A stretch of 60,528 nt of DNA from Sporichthyaceae bacterium (GCA_036493475.1 DASXPS010000025.1:1-60528), one strand, 5' to 3'; shown: positions 23,310 to 32,329, counted from the first letter of the stretch. Notes: generated from the letters alone by a model not told the origin. A program made the numbers and translations.

Positions 23310-24436
23310 CCGCCGCCGCGCTGACCGGCGGTGTGCACTGGGACGCCGAACTCGGGGCGTTCCGGATTACCTCGTTCGACGTCGCCTCCGCCGTACTGCG
23401 CGGCGAGGGTTGGAGCAGCGATCTGCGGCGCAGCCCGTTGGTGAACGAGGAACTTAAGGACTTCCCGGTCGGTGGCCTGCTGTCGGCGGACCCCCCGGAG
23501 CACACCAGGCTGCGCCGTCCGATCGGCCCCGCGTTCACCCCTAAGGCCATCGAGGCCCTGCGTCCCCGTATTGCGGCGATCGTCGACTCCGTCCTCGACG
23601 AACTCCACGGCGAAGCCGGGTTCGACGTGCTGGCCGACGTCGGTTACCCGGTGGCGCTGGCCGTCATCAGTGAACTGCTCGACGTCGGCACCGAGGGCGC
23701 ACAACTGTTCGCCGACCTGACCCCGGCGTTGGCCCGGGGCATCGAGTTCGACGCAACGCCTGAGGACCTGGCGGCCGCCGCGGCCGCGTCGATCGAGATG
23801 ACGCTGTTCCTGACCCCGGTCCTCGCCGAACGTCGGCGGAACCCCGGCGTCGACTTCATCAGCGCCCTGCTCGCCCTGGAGGGCGAGGAACCCGAGGCCT
23901 TGTCTCTCGGCGAGGTGGCGACCATGTGCCTGCTGCTGTTGGTCGCCGGCCACGAGACCACCGCCAACCTCGTCACCAACTCCACCCTCGCGCTGCTCCA
24001 GCGCCCCGATCAGATCCCGGCATTGCTCGTCGACCCGGTGCGCGCGGTCGAGGAACTCCTGCGCTGCCACGGCCCGGTCAAACTGCTGATGCGTACCGCG
24101 CTGACTGACCACGTCATTGCGGGCCATCAGGTTCGGGAGGGTGAGACGATTCTGGTCGACGTCCGCGCGGCCAATCGCGACCCAACGCGCTTCGTCCGAC
24201 CCGACATGATGGACCTGGCCCGGGAACCGCTCGGCCACCTGGGCTTCGGTGCCGGTATCCACTTTTGCCTCGGCGCCGCGCTCGCGCGGCTGGAGGCGAC
24301 CGAGGCGCTCACCCGGCTGTTCGCCCGGCATCCCGGTATGACCCTCGCCGGTGCGGGAACCCAATGGCGCGGCTCGGTTGCGCTGCACGCCCTGGAGGTA
24401 CTTCCGGTCACTCTCATACGCGCAGCGTCATTTTGA
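23306..24436 (+). CDS. Cytochrome P450, short form
   Basis: A 376-residue P450, about 30 residues shorter at the N-terminus than usual bacterial P450s. It has the I-helix motif LLVAGHETTANLV, the K-helix EELLRCHGPV and the haem loop HLGFGAGIHFCLG with ligand C321. It is translationally coupled to the ABC1-kinase gene (4-base ATGA overlap), which fixes the start. It is probably under the divergent TetR regulator. Substrate unknown; lipid-like in view of the partner. Confidence 0.9.
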   Translation: MTAAALTGGVHWDAELGAFRITSFDVASAVLRGEGWSSDLRRSPLVNEELKDFPVGGLLSADPPEHTRLRRPIGPAFTPKAIEALRPRIAAIVDSVLDELHGEAGFDVLADVGYPVALAVISELLDVGTEGAQLFADLTPALARGIEFDATPEDLAAAAAASIEMTLFLTPVLAERRRNPGVDFISALLALEGEEPEALSLGEVATMCLLLLVAGHETTANLVTNSTLALLQRPDQIPALLVDPVRAVEELLRCHGPVKLLMRTALTDHVIAGHQVREGETILVDVRAANRDPTRFVRPDMMDLAREPLGHLGFGAGIHFCLGAALARLEATEALTRLFARHPGMTLAGAGTQWRGSVALHALEVLPVTLIRAASF

Positions 24437-24486
24437 GGCCCTCCGCCGCCCAAAAAATGACGACCCGGGTATGACAGAGCACGCTG

Positions 24487-24502
24487 CGCTCATGAATGAG
24501 CG
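24487..24502. terminator. Short hairpin between convergent genes
   Basis: CGCTCAT-GA-ATGAGCG forms a 7-bp perfect stem between the P450 and the deacetylase genes, which converge. There is no T-tract, so terminator function is only plausible. Confidence 0.4.
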
Positions 24503-24551
24503 AGGAGCGCTGCGCGCCCAGCCCCACCGCAGCGAGGGCCCGGGCCCCGGC

Positions 24552-25559
24552 TCAGCAGTGGTGGTCCGTGCTGCGCCAGTCCGGGTTGAACTGCGCCTGC
24601 TCGGCCGGCGGGAACGAGATCGTGTTCGGGTCCCCGTCGGAGACGTAGAGCCGTTCGGGGTGCAGGCGCAGGGACTCCAAGAGGTTGTCGGCGTCGACGG
24701 TGCCGACCCGAGGGATCCAGCCGGGGTCGAAGGTCGACCAGTACGGCGGGTGCGCGGCGATCACGTCCACGCCGAACGCCCCGGTCAGGCAGTAGTTCGA
24801 GCCGTTGTACACACCGCGCAGCGCCAGCGCATGATCGACCGGGCGCAGGCCGTACGGGTAGGCCAGCGTGGTCACGGTGTAGCCGGGGACCGCGGCCTGC
24901 ATCTCGGCGAGGTTCGCACCGATCTCCTCCTGCACGCCCTGCGCGTCGAGGTGGTGCAGGTCTGCGTGGCTGCGGGTGTGCGCGGCGATCTCGTAGCCGT
25001 GCGCGACGAGCCAGGGCATCACCTGCTCGTCGACGAACGGTGGGGGGTAGGTGTTGATGAAGAACGTCGCGGTCGGGTGGAAATCGGGGTGCTCATGACC
25101 GAAGGCCTGCAGCATTCCGAGGGCGGTGTCCGGGAGCGGTTCGCCGTCGGAGCCGATGCGCGCCTGACTGACGGTGGAGTCGTCGAAGGTGAGCACCACC
25201 GGGTGCATCCCGACCGGCACGTCGATCCGGCCTGCGACGAGATCGGTTGCGGTGATCGGGCGGAAGCCGCGGTCGTAGAACATCTGCAGCTGGGCCCGGA
25301 ACCGCTCCGGGGTGCGGTCGTCGCGGCCGGGCCGGGCGATGATCTGGTGGTACATGACCACCGGGATCTCGCCGAGCTCATTGGCCCCGGCCACAGTGGT
25401 GTCCACGCTGGACGTCGCCCGCGCCGAGGGGCTCGCCGAGGCCTGCACGCCCGCCGGGACCGAGGCCTCGTGCATCGCGAACCCGTGCGGGCCCGACCCA
25501 CACCCGGCGAGCAGCGATCCGCACGCCAGCGCCGGAACACAGAAGCGCAAGGGACCCAC
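24552..25559 (-). CDS. Lipoprotein polysaccharide deacetylase (NodB domain)
   Basis: A 335-residue lipoprotein. The lipobox SLLAGC (C20) is followed by a Ser/Thr/Ala linker and a NodB domain: IPVVMYHQI, VVLTFDDSTVSQ (D-D pair), HTRSHADLHHL (metal His pair) and LAYPYGLRP. All key residues appear present. The MYHQI start places it with extracellular deacetylases acting on wall or capsule glycans. Start is chosen as GTG 25559 because it gives a compact lipoprotein signal; no strong ribosome binding site is visible and the frame is open to 25703. Confidence 0.82.
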   Translation of the reverse strand: MGPLRFCVPALACGSLLAGCGSGPHGFAMHEASVPAGVQASASPSARATSSVDTTVAGANELGEIPVVMYHQIIARPGRDDRTPERFRAQLQMFYDRGFRPITATDLVAGRIDVPVGMHPVVLTFDDSTVSQARIGSDGEPLPDTALGMLQAFGHEHPDFHPTATFFINTYPPPFVDEQVMPWLVAHGYEIAAHTRSHADLHHLDAQGVQEEIGANLAEMQAAVPGYTVTTLAYPYGLRPVDHALALRGVYNGSNYCLTGAFGVDVIAAHPPYWSTFDPGWIPRVGTVDADNLLESLRLHPERLYVSDGDPNTISFPPAEQAQFNPDWRSTDHHC

Positions 25560-25729
25560 ACCGGGAGTCTGCGGCCGAACGGATCGGCCGGATGTTCCGT
25601 TTGCGCAAAAGGTCGATCTTTTTCCCCTCGTCTCACGCCCGGCACCGGGCGCGGGCCGTCGTGCGCGTGCACGTCCCGTTGCCGGGGTAGTCACTCCGCA
25701 CATACCGGAGCGCTGAGGGAGCTGGATAG

Positions 25730-26290
25730 ATGCCGCAGACGATGGGCACGTCGCAGGACGTGGTCGCCTTCCTGAAGGAACAGCACGAGCAGATCAAAGC
25801 GATGTTCCAGCAGGTCGCCGACACCGCGGGCGAGGATCGGGAGAAGGCGTTCCTGCAGTTACGGCGGCTGCTGGCCGTGCACGAGACGGCCGAGGAAGAG
25901 ATCGTCCACCCGCTGGCCCGTGAGGCGCTGGCCGAACGGGGGCCGGCCGTGGTGGCCGAGCGACTGGAGGAGGAGCGCCGGGCCAAGGAGGTCTTGCGCG
26001 ACCTGGAGGACCTGGGCGTCGATACTGCCGAGTTCGGGGCACTGTTCGACGAACTGCGCGGCGCTGTGTTGGCGCATGCCGAGGCGGAGGAGCAGCAGGA
26101 GTTCGCTGCGCTGGCCCGGGAGCTGGACGACGCTGAACTGCAGCGGACGCGTCGGGCGGTGGAGTTCGCGGAGAAGACCGCGCCGACCCGCCCGCACCCC
26201 GGGGTCGAATCCGCGGTCGGGAACATGGTGGTGGGCCCGTTCGCGATGATGCTCGATCGTGCGCGCGACGCGATCAGCGGCAAGGGTTAG
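25730..26290 (+). CDS. Hemerythrin HHE-domain protein
   Basis: A 186-residue helical protein. Metal ligands expected of a hemerythrin-like di-iron site are present: H19 (KEQHEQI), H51 and E55 (AVHETAEEE), H60 (IVHP), H116 and E120 (LAHAEAEE). Such proteins bind O2 or NO or sense oxidants. Helices about 5-130 form the domain, and the C-terminal 50 residues are extra. It is 36 bases ahead of a small membrane-protein gene on the same strand. Neighbouring cytochrome bd and DUF2249 genes fit low-oxygen/NO stress. Confidence 0.88.
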   Translation: MPQTMGTSQDVVAFLKEQHEQIKAMFQQVADTAGEDREKAFLQLRRLLAVHETAEEEIVHPLAREALAERGPAVVAERLEEERRAKEVLRDLEDLGVDTAEFGALFDELRGAVLAHAEAEEQQEFAALARELDDAELQRTRRAVEFAEKTAPTRPHPGVESAVGNMVVGPFAMMLDRARDAISGKG

Positions 26291-26325
26291 GACGCGCCAG
26301 GTTTCACAATCCGGAGGGTGCAGCG

Positions 26326-26544
26326 GTGAACAAGCGACGGTGGCGGGATCTCAGCGGGACGCAGCAGAAGGCGATCCTCACTGCGGCGGCCGTGGAGGCA
26401 GCCTGCAAGATCGTCGCGCTGGTGGACCTGCGGCGTCGACCGGCGAGCGGGGTGCGGGGACCGAAGGTGTTGTGGGCGACGGCGATTGTCGTGGTGAACA
26501 CCGGCGGACCGCTGGCCTACTTCACCTCCGCCCGTCGACGCTGA
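26326..26544 (+). CDS. Small two-span membrane protein (PLDc_N-like)
   Basis: A 72-residue protein starting at GTG 26326. The pattern ALVDLRRRPASGVRGPKVLWA, then VVVNTGGPLAYF, resembles the short PLDc_N/DUF5652-type membrane proteins common in actinobacteria. Two hydrophobic stretches flank an Arg-rich cytoplasmic loop. It follows the hemerythrin gene closely and is probably co-transcribed. Function unknown. Confidence 0.65.
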   Translation: MNKRRWRDLSGTQQKAILTAAAVEAACKIVALVDLRRRPASGVRGPKVLWATAIVVVNTGGPLAYFTSARRR

Positions 26545-26554
26545 GGTTTCCTGC

Positions 26555-26944
26555 TCACGCGTCGAGGTCGACCCGGATGGAAAGCAGGTCGCTGCCGACC
26601 GTCTTGACCGCGGCGCTGTTGAGCCGGGGCAGGGAGCGCAGCCGAGCGCGGGCATCGTCGTCGGGCAGCAGGTGCGCGGTCCCCGTGTGCCAGCGGCCGC
26701 GGACCCGTACCCGCACCATCGGGTTGGCCTGGATGTTCTTCACGTACTGCGAGTTGGTGCCGAACTCCGACACCAACCAGAACTCCGCACCGACCTTGCG
26801 GCCGCCGATCGGGGTGCGGCGCGGCACCCCTGAACTGCGCCCGGTGGTCTCCAGCAGGGTCTGGATCGGGACGTTGCGCATCAACGGATTGGCGACGTAC
26901 TTCTGCACCTTGTTGACGACCCGTTGGCGGCGGCTGACGGCCAT
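26555..26944 (-). CDS. Deazaflavin (F420)-dependent nitroreductase-family protein
   Basis: A 129-residue split-beta-barrel protein of the DDN family. Signatures: LLETTGRSSGVPRRTPIGG near residue 40, then FWLVSEFGTNSQYVKNIQANPMVRV, the usual cofactor-binding region. Members bind F420 or a flavin, or lack a cofactor, and reduce quinones or nitro compounds. ATG 26944 has a strong GGAGGAG site. It converges on the small membrane-protein gene with a 10-base gap. Confidence 0.87.
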   Translation of the reverse strand: MAVSRRQRVVNKVQKYVANPLMRNVPIQTLLETTGRSSGVPRRTPIGGRKVGAEFWLVSEFGTNSQYVKNIQANPMVRVRVRGRWHTGTAHLLPDDDARARLRSLPRLNSAAVKTVGSDLLSIRVDLDA

Positions 26945-27119
26945 GGTGCTCCTCCGGTGGGGAGGCTTCAGCATGGCCCTCGGTCGCCGCGTCGATCAAG
27001 GTGGATCACGCGCGGTGGCCCCGATGGAACTTTCGTCCCATATTGCGACATCGGCTCATCCGGTAAGAAAGTTCGATTTGTCGGGAACCGTTCGGCTTCA
27101 CGCCGACGTCGAAGCGCCC

Positions 27120-27425
27120 ATGGACCAGACCATTCCTGCCCCGCGTACCCGGCCGCGTTCCACCGACGAGCGTTCCGTGGGCCCCGATGAGTGGTACCGG
27201 CAGGACGAGTGGGCCGCCGCGGCGGCAGCGGCGGAGGACGTGGCGGAGACCGGGCTGTGGATCCGGCGCATCGTCCTCGGGCTGCTCGTGCTCGCCTTCC
27301 TGTTCCTCGCCGACACCGCCGGCTTCGATCTCGGCCCCGCGGGCAGCCACCGCGCCGCGTGCGCTGCTACCGGTGGCCACGAGATCGACGTCCTGCTCCT
27401 GCACCGGTGCGCGCCGGCGAGCTGA
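27120..27425 (+). CDS. Small single-span membrane protein
   Basis: About 101 residues. A charged N-terminal half (PDEWYRQDEWAAAAAAAEDV) is followed by one strong membrane segment (IVLGLLVLAFLFLADTAGF) and a short tail with two Cys. ATG 27120 has only a weak ribosome binding site, and the frame stays open upstream. It converges on cydB with a 10-base gap. No family recognised. Confidence 0.45.
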   Translation: MDQTIPAPRTRPRSTDERSVGPDEWYRQDEWAAAAAAAEDVAETGLWIRRIVLGLLVLAFLFLADTAGFDLGPAGSHRAACAATGGHEIDVLLLHRCAPAS

Positions 27426-27435
27426 TTCCGCCGCG

Positions 27436-28431
27436 CTAGTGGTCCCCGAGGGTGTCGCGTTGCTGCAGGACGTACAGCAGCACGAAGGACGGGCCGATCA
27501 ACGCCGCGGCCACCCCGGTCACCACGAGCAAGCTGACCATCGACGCGCTCGGCGCTGCCACCTCGTCGAGGCGGGCATGGGTGCCGAGCAGGTAGGGATA
27601 TTGCGCCACGCCCCAGCCGCTCACCAACGCGGCAACGGCAGCGCCGGCCAGTACCCGCACCAGCACCGGATTGCCCCCGCGCATCAACGCCAGCGCCGCG
27701 AGGCCCGCGGCCGCGGAGGCGACGGTGAACGGCAGGGCCTTGCTGGTCAGCTGATCGAACAATCGCGGCGCATCGTGGTGGGCGATGAGCAGGTCAGTCG
27801 CGGCGACCACACCGGTGAGGGCGGCGGTCAGCGTGGCCCGTCGGCCGAACCACACAAGCAGCTCGGCATCGGCGGTGCGGTGCGCGTCGGCGGTGAGGAA
27901 CACCGCGGCGAGGTAGGCGCACACGGCCACCGCGAGCACCCCGGTGGTGATCGAGCTCGGGTTCATCCAGCTGCGCAGCGCGTCCCCGTGGCCCTCGGTG
28001 GGCACCCGGCCGGAGGCGATGCCGCCGATGACGGTGCCGAAGAAGAACGGCGTGATCACTGAGGACAGCGCGAACATCGCGCCGTTCACCCGCTGATGTT
28101 CGGTGCGCACAACCACCTTGCGGAAGGCGAATGCGCTGCCGCGCAGCACGATGCCGAGAACCGCCAGACCCAGCGGGATGTACAGCGTGGTCATGATCGC
28201 GGCGAATGCATCGGGAAATGCGGTCCACAGCACCACCAGGCAATAGATCAGCCAGGTGTGGTTGGCCTCCCACACCGGGCCCAGGGAGTGGTCGATGAGC
28301 GCGCGTGGTCGCCGGCCGCGCTCGGCGCCACCGGCGGTCAGGTCCCAGAACCCGGCGCCGAAATCGGCGCCGCCGAACACGGCGTAGGCGACCACGCCCA
28401 CCAGCAGGGCAGCGGCCACCGCGTCGGTCAT
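27436..28431 (-). CDS. cydB: Cytochrome bd-type quinol oxidase subunit II
   Basis: A 331-residue multi-pass membrane protein. VAYAVFGGADFGAGFWDL at the N-terminus and GPVWEANHTWLI are family signatures, followed by FRGSAFAFRKV-like sequence (RGSAFAFRKVV). It pairs with CydA to reduce O2 to water with quinol and no proton pumping, serving at low oxygen or under NO/H2S. Its ATG overlaps the cydA stop (ATGA). No cydDC genes lie in the window. Confidence 0.93.
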   Translation of the reverse strand: MTDAVAAALLVGVVAYAVFGGADFGAGFWDLTAGGAERGRRPRALIDHSLGPVWEANHTWLIYCLVVLWTAFPDAFAAIMTTLYIPLGLAVLGIVLRGSAFAFRKVVVRTEHQRVNGAMFALSSVITPFFFGTVIGGIASGRVPTEGHGDALRSWMNPSSITTGVLAVAVCAYLAAVFLTADAHRTADAELLVWFGRRATLTAALTGVVAATDLLIAHHDAPRLFDQLTSKALPFTVASAAAGLAALALMRGGNPVLVRVLAGAAVAALVSGWGVAQYPYLLGTHARLDEVAAPSASMVSLLVVTGVAAALIGPSFVLLYVLQQRDTLGDH

Positions 28432-29837
28432 GATCGACCTCCTGCCGTGGTGACCGTGTCGGGACCGTAGGGCACGTCGAGAATGTCGCGGTCGTCGTCC
28501 GCCCATCGTCGGCGCATTCCCCGCAGCACGAGGATCGCGCCGATGCCGACAGCGGTGTAGATGCTCAGCGCCCCGGCGAAGAAGGCCCACACGTTGCCCG
28601 AAGTGGTGACCGCGTCCCGGGTGAGCAGCAACCCGTGGACGGTCCACGGTTGTCGACCGACCTCGGTGGTGACCCAGCCGCACTCCAGCGACACGATCGC
28701 CACCACCCCGGCAATCGCCGAGCAGCGCAGGAACCATGCGCTGCGCGGCAGGTCGCGACGCCGCCACCAGACCAGCGCGAACCACAGGCTCAGCGCGAGC
28801 AGCGCGAACCCGGTGCCGACCATCACGTCGAAGGCCCAGTGCACGACGTTGACCAGTCGCGCCGCGGGGCGCACGTCGGCGGGGATCGCGTCCAGGCCGC
28901 TGATCCGCGTATCGGTGCGCATGCCGGACAGCAGCGAGGCGCCATCGGGGAGCTGCACGCCGTAGCGGACCTTGCCGTCGATCTGCGCGCCGCCGAGCAC
29001 CTCGGGCACATGGGTCGAGGTGTGCGGCAGCGCTTCGATGGCCGCGAACTTGGCCGGCTCGTGGTGGAACACTTCCCGGGCAGCGACGTCCCCGACGAAG
29101 ATCTGAGCCGGCATCACCACCGCCGCGGTGATGAAACCGATGAGGAAACCGAGGCGGTGGTAGCGATCGCGGCGGCCCTTGAGCATCCCCGCGGCGTAGA
29201 CACCCGCGACCACGAACCCGGCAACGATGTAGGCGGCCAGGAACATGTGCAGGGCCTCATACCAGAACGCGTGGTTGAACAGCACCGACCACACCTCGAC
29301 GTCGGTCACCCGCCCGTCGCGCATGGTGATGCCACCGGGTTGGTTCATCCAGGAGTTGGCCGCGACCACCGAGGCGGTGCCGCCCAAGCCCGCGAGGGTG
29401 ACGGGGACACCGGACCAGAAGTGTGCCCACGGACCCATCCGCTTCCAGCCGTAGATGTAGATGGCGACGAAGATGGCCTCGAGGAAGAAGAAGACGCCCT
29501 CGATCGCGAACGGGATGCCGTACGCGGCGCCGAACCTGCCCATCAGGCCCGGCCACAACAACCCCAGCTCGAAGGACAGCACGGTGCCGGACACCGCGCC
29601 CACCGCGAACAACACCGCGGCCACCTTCGACCACCGCTGCGCCAACAGCAGCGCCGTCTGGTCGTTGTGGCGGATCCCGCGGTAGTTGGCCACCAACATC
29701 AAGAACGTGAACGCCACCCCGAACGGCACCAGGATGATGTGGAAGCCGAGCGTGAACGCCATTTGCTCCCGGGCGGGCAACAATTGCGGCGGATCGGTGG
29801 CCGCCGCGAAAGCCTCAGCTGGAAAGCTCAACCCCAT
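28428..29837 (-). CDS. cydA: Cytochrome bd-type quinol oxidase subunit I
   Basis: A 469-residue membrane protein. Haem ligands lie in GFHIILVPFG (His, b595), EALHMFLAAYIV (His, b558) and VHWAFDVMVG (Met, b558). The GRQPW motif is present and the Q-loop is short, as in the CioA type. First gene of the cydAB pair, with a 4-base overlap into cydB. Regulation is not visible in the short upstream gap before the ferredoxin gene, which lies on the same strand, so a longer operon is possible. Confidence 0.94.
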   Translation of the reverse strand: MGLSFPAEAFAAATDPPQLLPAREQMAFTLGFHIILVPFGVAFTFLMLVANYRGIRHNDQTALLLAQRWSKVAAVLFAVGAVSGTVLSFELGLLWPGLMGRFGAAYGIPFAIEGVFFFLEAIFVAIYIYGWKRMGPWAHFWSGVPVTLAGLGGTASVVAANSWMNQPGGITMRDGRVTDVEVWSVLFNHAFWYEALHMFLAAYIVAGFVVAGVYAAGMLKGRRDRYHRLGFLIGFITAAVVMPAQIFVGDVAAREVFHHEPAKFAAIEALPHTSTHVPEVLGGAQIDGKVRYGVQLPDGASLLSGMRTDTRISGLDAIPADVRPAARLVNVVHWAFDVMVGTGFALLALSLWFALVWWRRRDLPRSAWFLRCSAIAGVVAIVSLECGWVTTEVGRQPWTVHGLLLTRDAVTTSGNVWAFFAGALSIYTAVGIGAILVLRGMRRRWADDDRDILDVPYGPDTVTTAGGRS

Positions 29838-29899
29838 CGGACCATCTTGGACCCCGGCCGTGGTGGGCCTCGCACCCAGCAGCCCCCGTGACTGCGCCC

Positions 29900-30274
29900 C
29901 TACTCATCATCCCAGTCCGCGACCGGCTCGATCGGCGGCGCCGGGGGCAGTGCAGCGACCGTGGGGACGTCGGCGCCGATGGCGCCGATGTCCTCCGCGC
30001 CACCGGGGGAGCCCAGCGGGGCATCGCGACCGGGTAGGACCTCGGTGAAGAAGCGTTCGTTCTCGGCGGCGTAACCGGACCATTGGTCGGGGAGGTCGCC
30101 CTCGTAGTAGATGGCCTCCACCGGGCACACCGGCTCACACGCGCGGCAGTCGATGCACTCCGTGGGGTGGATGTAGAGCATGCGGCTGCCCTCGTAGATG
30201 CAGTCGACGGGGCACTGGTCCACGCATGCCCGGTCGAGAACGTCCAGACAGGGTTCCGTGATCACGTAGGTCAT
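29900..30274 (-). CDS. fdxA: 7Fe-8S ferredoxin (FdxA type)
   Basis: A 124-residue ferredoxin. N-terminal Cys at 9, 17, 21 and 25 and the second cluster CIDCRACEPVCP fit a 3Fe-4S plus 4Fe-4S protein. ACVDQCPVDCIYEG is the FdxA hallmark. The C-terminus has a Pro-rich acidic tail. ATG 30274 follows GAGAAGG. It lies 62 bases upstream of cydA on the same strand. Actinobacterial FdxA genes are often induced by hypoxia or NO, which suits the neighbours; a role as P450 electron donor is also possible. Confidence 0.92.
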   Translation of the reverse strand: MTYVITEPCLDVLDRACVDQCPVDCIYEGSRMLYIHPTECIDCRACEPVCPVEAIYYEGDLPDQWSGYAAENERFFTEVLPGRDAPLGSPGGAEDIGAIGADVPTVAALPPAPPIEPVADWDDE

Positions 30275-30347
30275 GACCTTCTCTCGCCTTTCACGATGGC
30301 CGCCGCGCACAGGTTGGGTTCCACGAACGGCTGCACCACGGTCGCGC

Positions 30348-30980
30348 TCACCGGGTGGGGGTGGCGGCGCTGGTTTGCAACACGAGTGCCTGCCTGCGCT
30401 GATGAACCGTCAGGTACCGCAGGCCCGCCTCGCCGGCGGTGAACCGGCGATGCGAGCGGCGCGGCATCCAGAGCAAAGCGTCGGGCGTGAGCGGGATCGT
30501 GCCCAGTTCTGTGGCCAGCTCGCCCTCACCGGCCAGCACATAGATCAGAACGTCCAGATCGGGTCCCGCGTGCGCCTCGATCACGCCACCCGGCGGCAGC
30601 GCAATGACGTTCGAATCCAGGTCCCGCTCGCGGGCCTGCAGCTTCCACACCGCTCCCGACACGTCGTCCGTGGCGGCGGCGGCGGTGACCGTCCGGGTGT
30701 TCAGGAGGACCTGCGGCAGGGGAGTGCTGGCCAGCTTGGTGATTCGAATGCGCCAGTCGCGCATCTCGCGGTTGAGGTAGTCCCACCGGTAACTGCTTGC
30801 GTGGTCGGCCTCGAACTCCTCGCGCAGGTGTTGCGGGTCGTGGTCGTTGATCAACACGAAGGACGCGCCGACCGACAGGGCCGAATAGGTGGCGAAGATC
30901 GTGGGGTGCTTGTCCGGCTTGCGCATCCCGCGCACGTCGAGGACGTGTTCCCCGGCTGGGCTCGGATGCTCCGCTGACAT
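30348..30980 (-). CDS. DUF2249 plus cupin protein
   Basis: A 210-residue two-domain protein. Residues 1-95 are DUF2249-like: VLDVRGMRKPDKHPTIFATY, then SFVLINDHDPQHLREEF and WDYLNREMRDWRIRITKL. Residues about 110-210 form a cupin barrel (VIALPPGGVIEAHAGPDLD, LYVLAGEGEL-like strand YVLAGEGELATELG). DUF2249 proteins often accompany hemerythrin and NO-response genes. ATG 30980 follows GGGAGGG. The upstream 25 bases are AT-rich (GATACGAAAATTATTTGGC near 30996-31014), a likely promoter in this GC-rich DNA. Confidence 0.82.
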   Translation of the reverse strand: MSAEHPSPAGEHVLDVRGMRKPDKHPTIFATYSALSVGASFVLINDHDPQHLREEFEADHASSYRWDYLNREMRDWRIRITKLASTPLPQVLLNTRTVTAAAATDDVSGAVWKLQARERDLDSNVIALPPGGVIEAHAGPDLDVLIYVLAGEGELATELGTIPLTPDALLWMPRRSHRRFTAGEAGLRYLTVHQRRQALVLQTSAATPTR

Positions 30981-31140
30981 GGCCGCCCTCCCGATTGATA
31001 CGAAAATTATTTGGCTGAACCCTAGCTTGGCGCGGGTCACGGTCAGCCTGGTCTAACCGCCCGGAACGTTTGGCATCGGGCGAAGATGTGCAGGGTTGAG
31101 TCATGAATACCGCCACACCGGTCTGCGACGCGAAGAAGTG

Positions 31141-31605
31141 ATGCACCGTCAGCGAGGCGCCGGACGGTATGCACCTTTCGCGTCCGGACGTTCGTTGCGT
31201 CCGCCGGGGGAGATCCAGCGGCAACTCGACGCCGCCCACGCCTATGCGCCGGTGGTGGCCGGCCTGGAACCGACATCGCACCGCTACACCGCCGGGCAGG
31301 CCGCGACCCTCGCGTGGCTGGTGGGCCTGGCCGGTGACCCGTTGCCGACCAACCCCGGCGTCTGGCCAACCGTCTCTCTGGACATCGAGGGCACCATCGC
31401 CACCGCGGCCCCGACCGCTGCCGACGTACGTCGGCTCAAGCGGCAGACACGAGAATTTCTCGGCAATACCCGCGTGCTGCCCGAGAACGTTGACGATCCG
31501 GACCCCGCCGAGGTCCTCAGCCACTCCTACGTGGCGGGTGTGGCCCACGTGTGCGACTGGGCGTTGCGCTACACGCCGACTCCGCCCTTCCGTATCGCTC
31601 CGTGA
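31141..31605 (+). CDS. Hypothetical protein
   Basis: About 154 residues, soluble, with no family recognised. It contains HRYTAGQAATLAWLVGLAGD and a C-terminal half with VSLDIEGTIATAAPTAADV and RTREFL-like helix (KRQTREFLGN). I start it at ATG 31141; the same frame opens at TTG 31096. Its 3' end overlaps the convergent rhomboid gene by 89 bases, so one of the two tails may be wrong. Confidence 0.55.
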   Translation: MHRQRGAGRYAPFASGRSLRPPGEIQRQLDAAHAYAPVVAGLEPTSHRYTAGQAATLAWLVGLAGDPLPTNPGVWPTVSLDIEGTIATAAPTAADVRRLKRQTREFLGNTRVLPENVDDPDPAEVLSHSYVAGVAHVCDWALRYTPTPPFRIAP

Positions 31606-32329
31606 ACGGAAGCGGGTAGGAAACCCCGGCGGGCATCGAGGGCGGTCGACCCATGGGCATGCCCGGCGGCGTCGGTCTACCCACCCACAGCGCGGTCAAC
31701 GTCAACCCCACGGCGAGGCCGACGACGTGCGCGGGGTAGGCGACGTTGCTGCCCGCCTGCCCGACCAGCCACGACGGGCCCGGGAACGGCACGAGCAGCG
31801 GGATCGCGAGCAAAGGGATGACGGGGTCCCGTGGCCGTAGCCAGATGTGCGCGGCGACCACGCCCGCGATGGCCCCGGACGCGCCGATCAGCGGGCTGGT
31901 GTCGTTCGGCGCGCTGAAGGCGAAGCCATACGCCGCGGTGTACCCGCACATCAGATACAGCGCGGCGAAGCGGGCCGACCCCATCCGGCGTTCCACGGCG
32001 CACCCGGCGGCCAGCAGCACGATCAGGTTGCCGATCAGGTGGGCGGCGCTCGCGTGCACGAACATCGAGGTCAGCGCCGACACTGCGGGGTTCTTGTCGA
32101 AGTCCGGCGTCGGGCAGTGGACAATTCGCCCGGCCACGGAGGCGACCGGGTCGACGGACGATGCCTGGTTGTGCGTCAACTCCCAGGGCACAGCCCCGTA
32201 GCGCTGCTCGAAGACGGCCCGGGCACACTCGGCCGAGCCCCCCTGCGCGTTCGCCCGCGGCCCGAGCAAGTACACGGCCGCGTTCACCCCGATCAGGGCA
32301 AACGTGACCAGGGGGATGCGCCGCTTCAT
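31517..32329 (-). CDS. Rhomboid-family intramembrane serine protease
   Basis: A 270-residue multi-pass protein. The catalytic Ser is S151 in LIGASGAIAG and the catalytic His is H201 in YPAHVVGLAVG; FVHASAAHLIGN provides the conserved His/Asn of the second helix. The short N-terminal helix starts at ATG 32329. An extracellular loop of about 60 residues with Cys pairs follows helix 1. The C-terminal 35 residues are Arg/Pro-rich and overlap the convergent gene. Substrates unknown. Confidence 0.88.
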   Translation of the reverse strand: MKRRIPLVTFALIGVNAAVYLLGPRANAQGGSAECARAVFEQRYGAVPWELTHNQASSVDPVASVAGRIVHCPTPDFDKNPAVSALTSMFVHASAAHLIGNLIVLLAAGCAVERRMGSARFAALYLMCGYTAAYGFAFSAPNDTSPLIGASGAIAGVVAAHIWLRPRDPVIPLLAIPLLVPFPGPSWLVGQAGSNVAYPAHVVGLAVGLTLTALWVGRPTPPGMPMGRPPSMPAGVSYPLPFTERYGRAESACSATPSRTRGPHPPRRSG

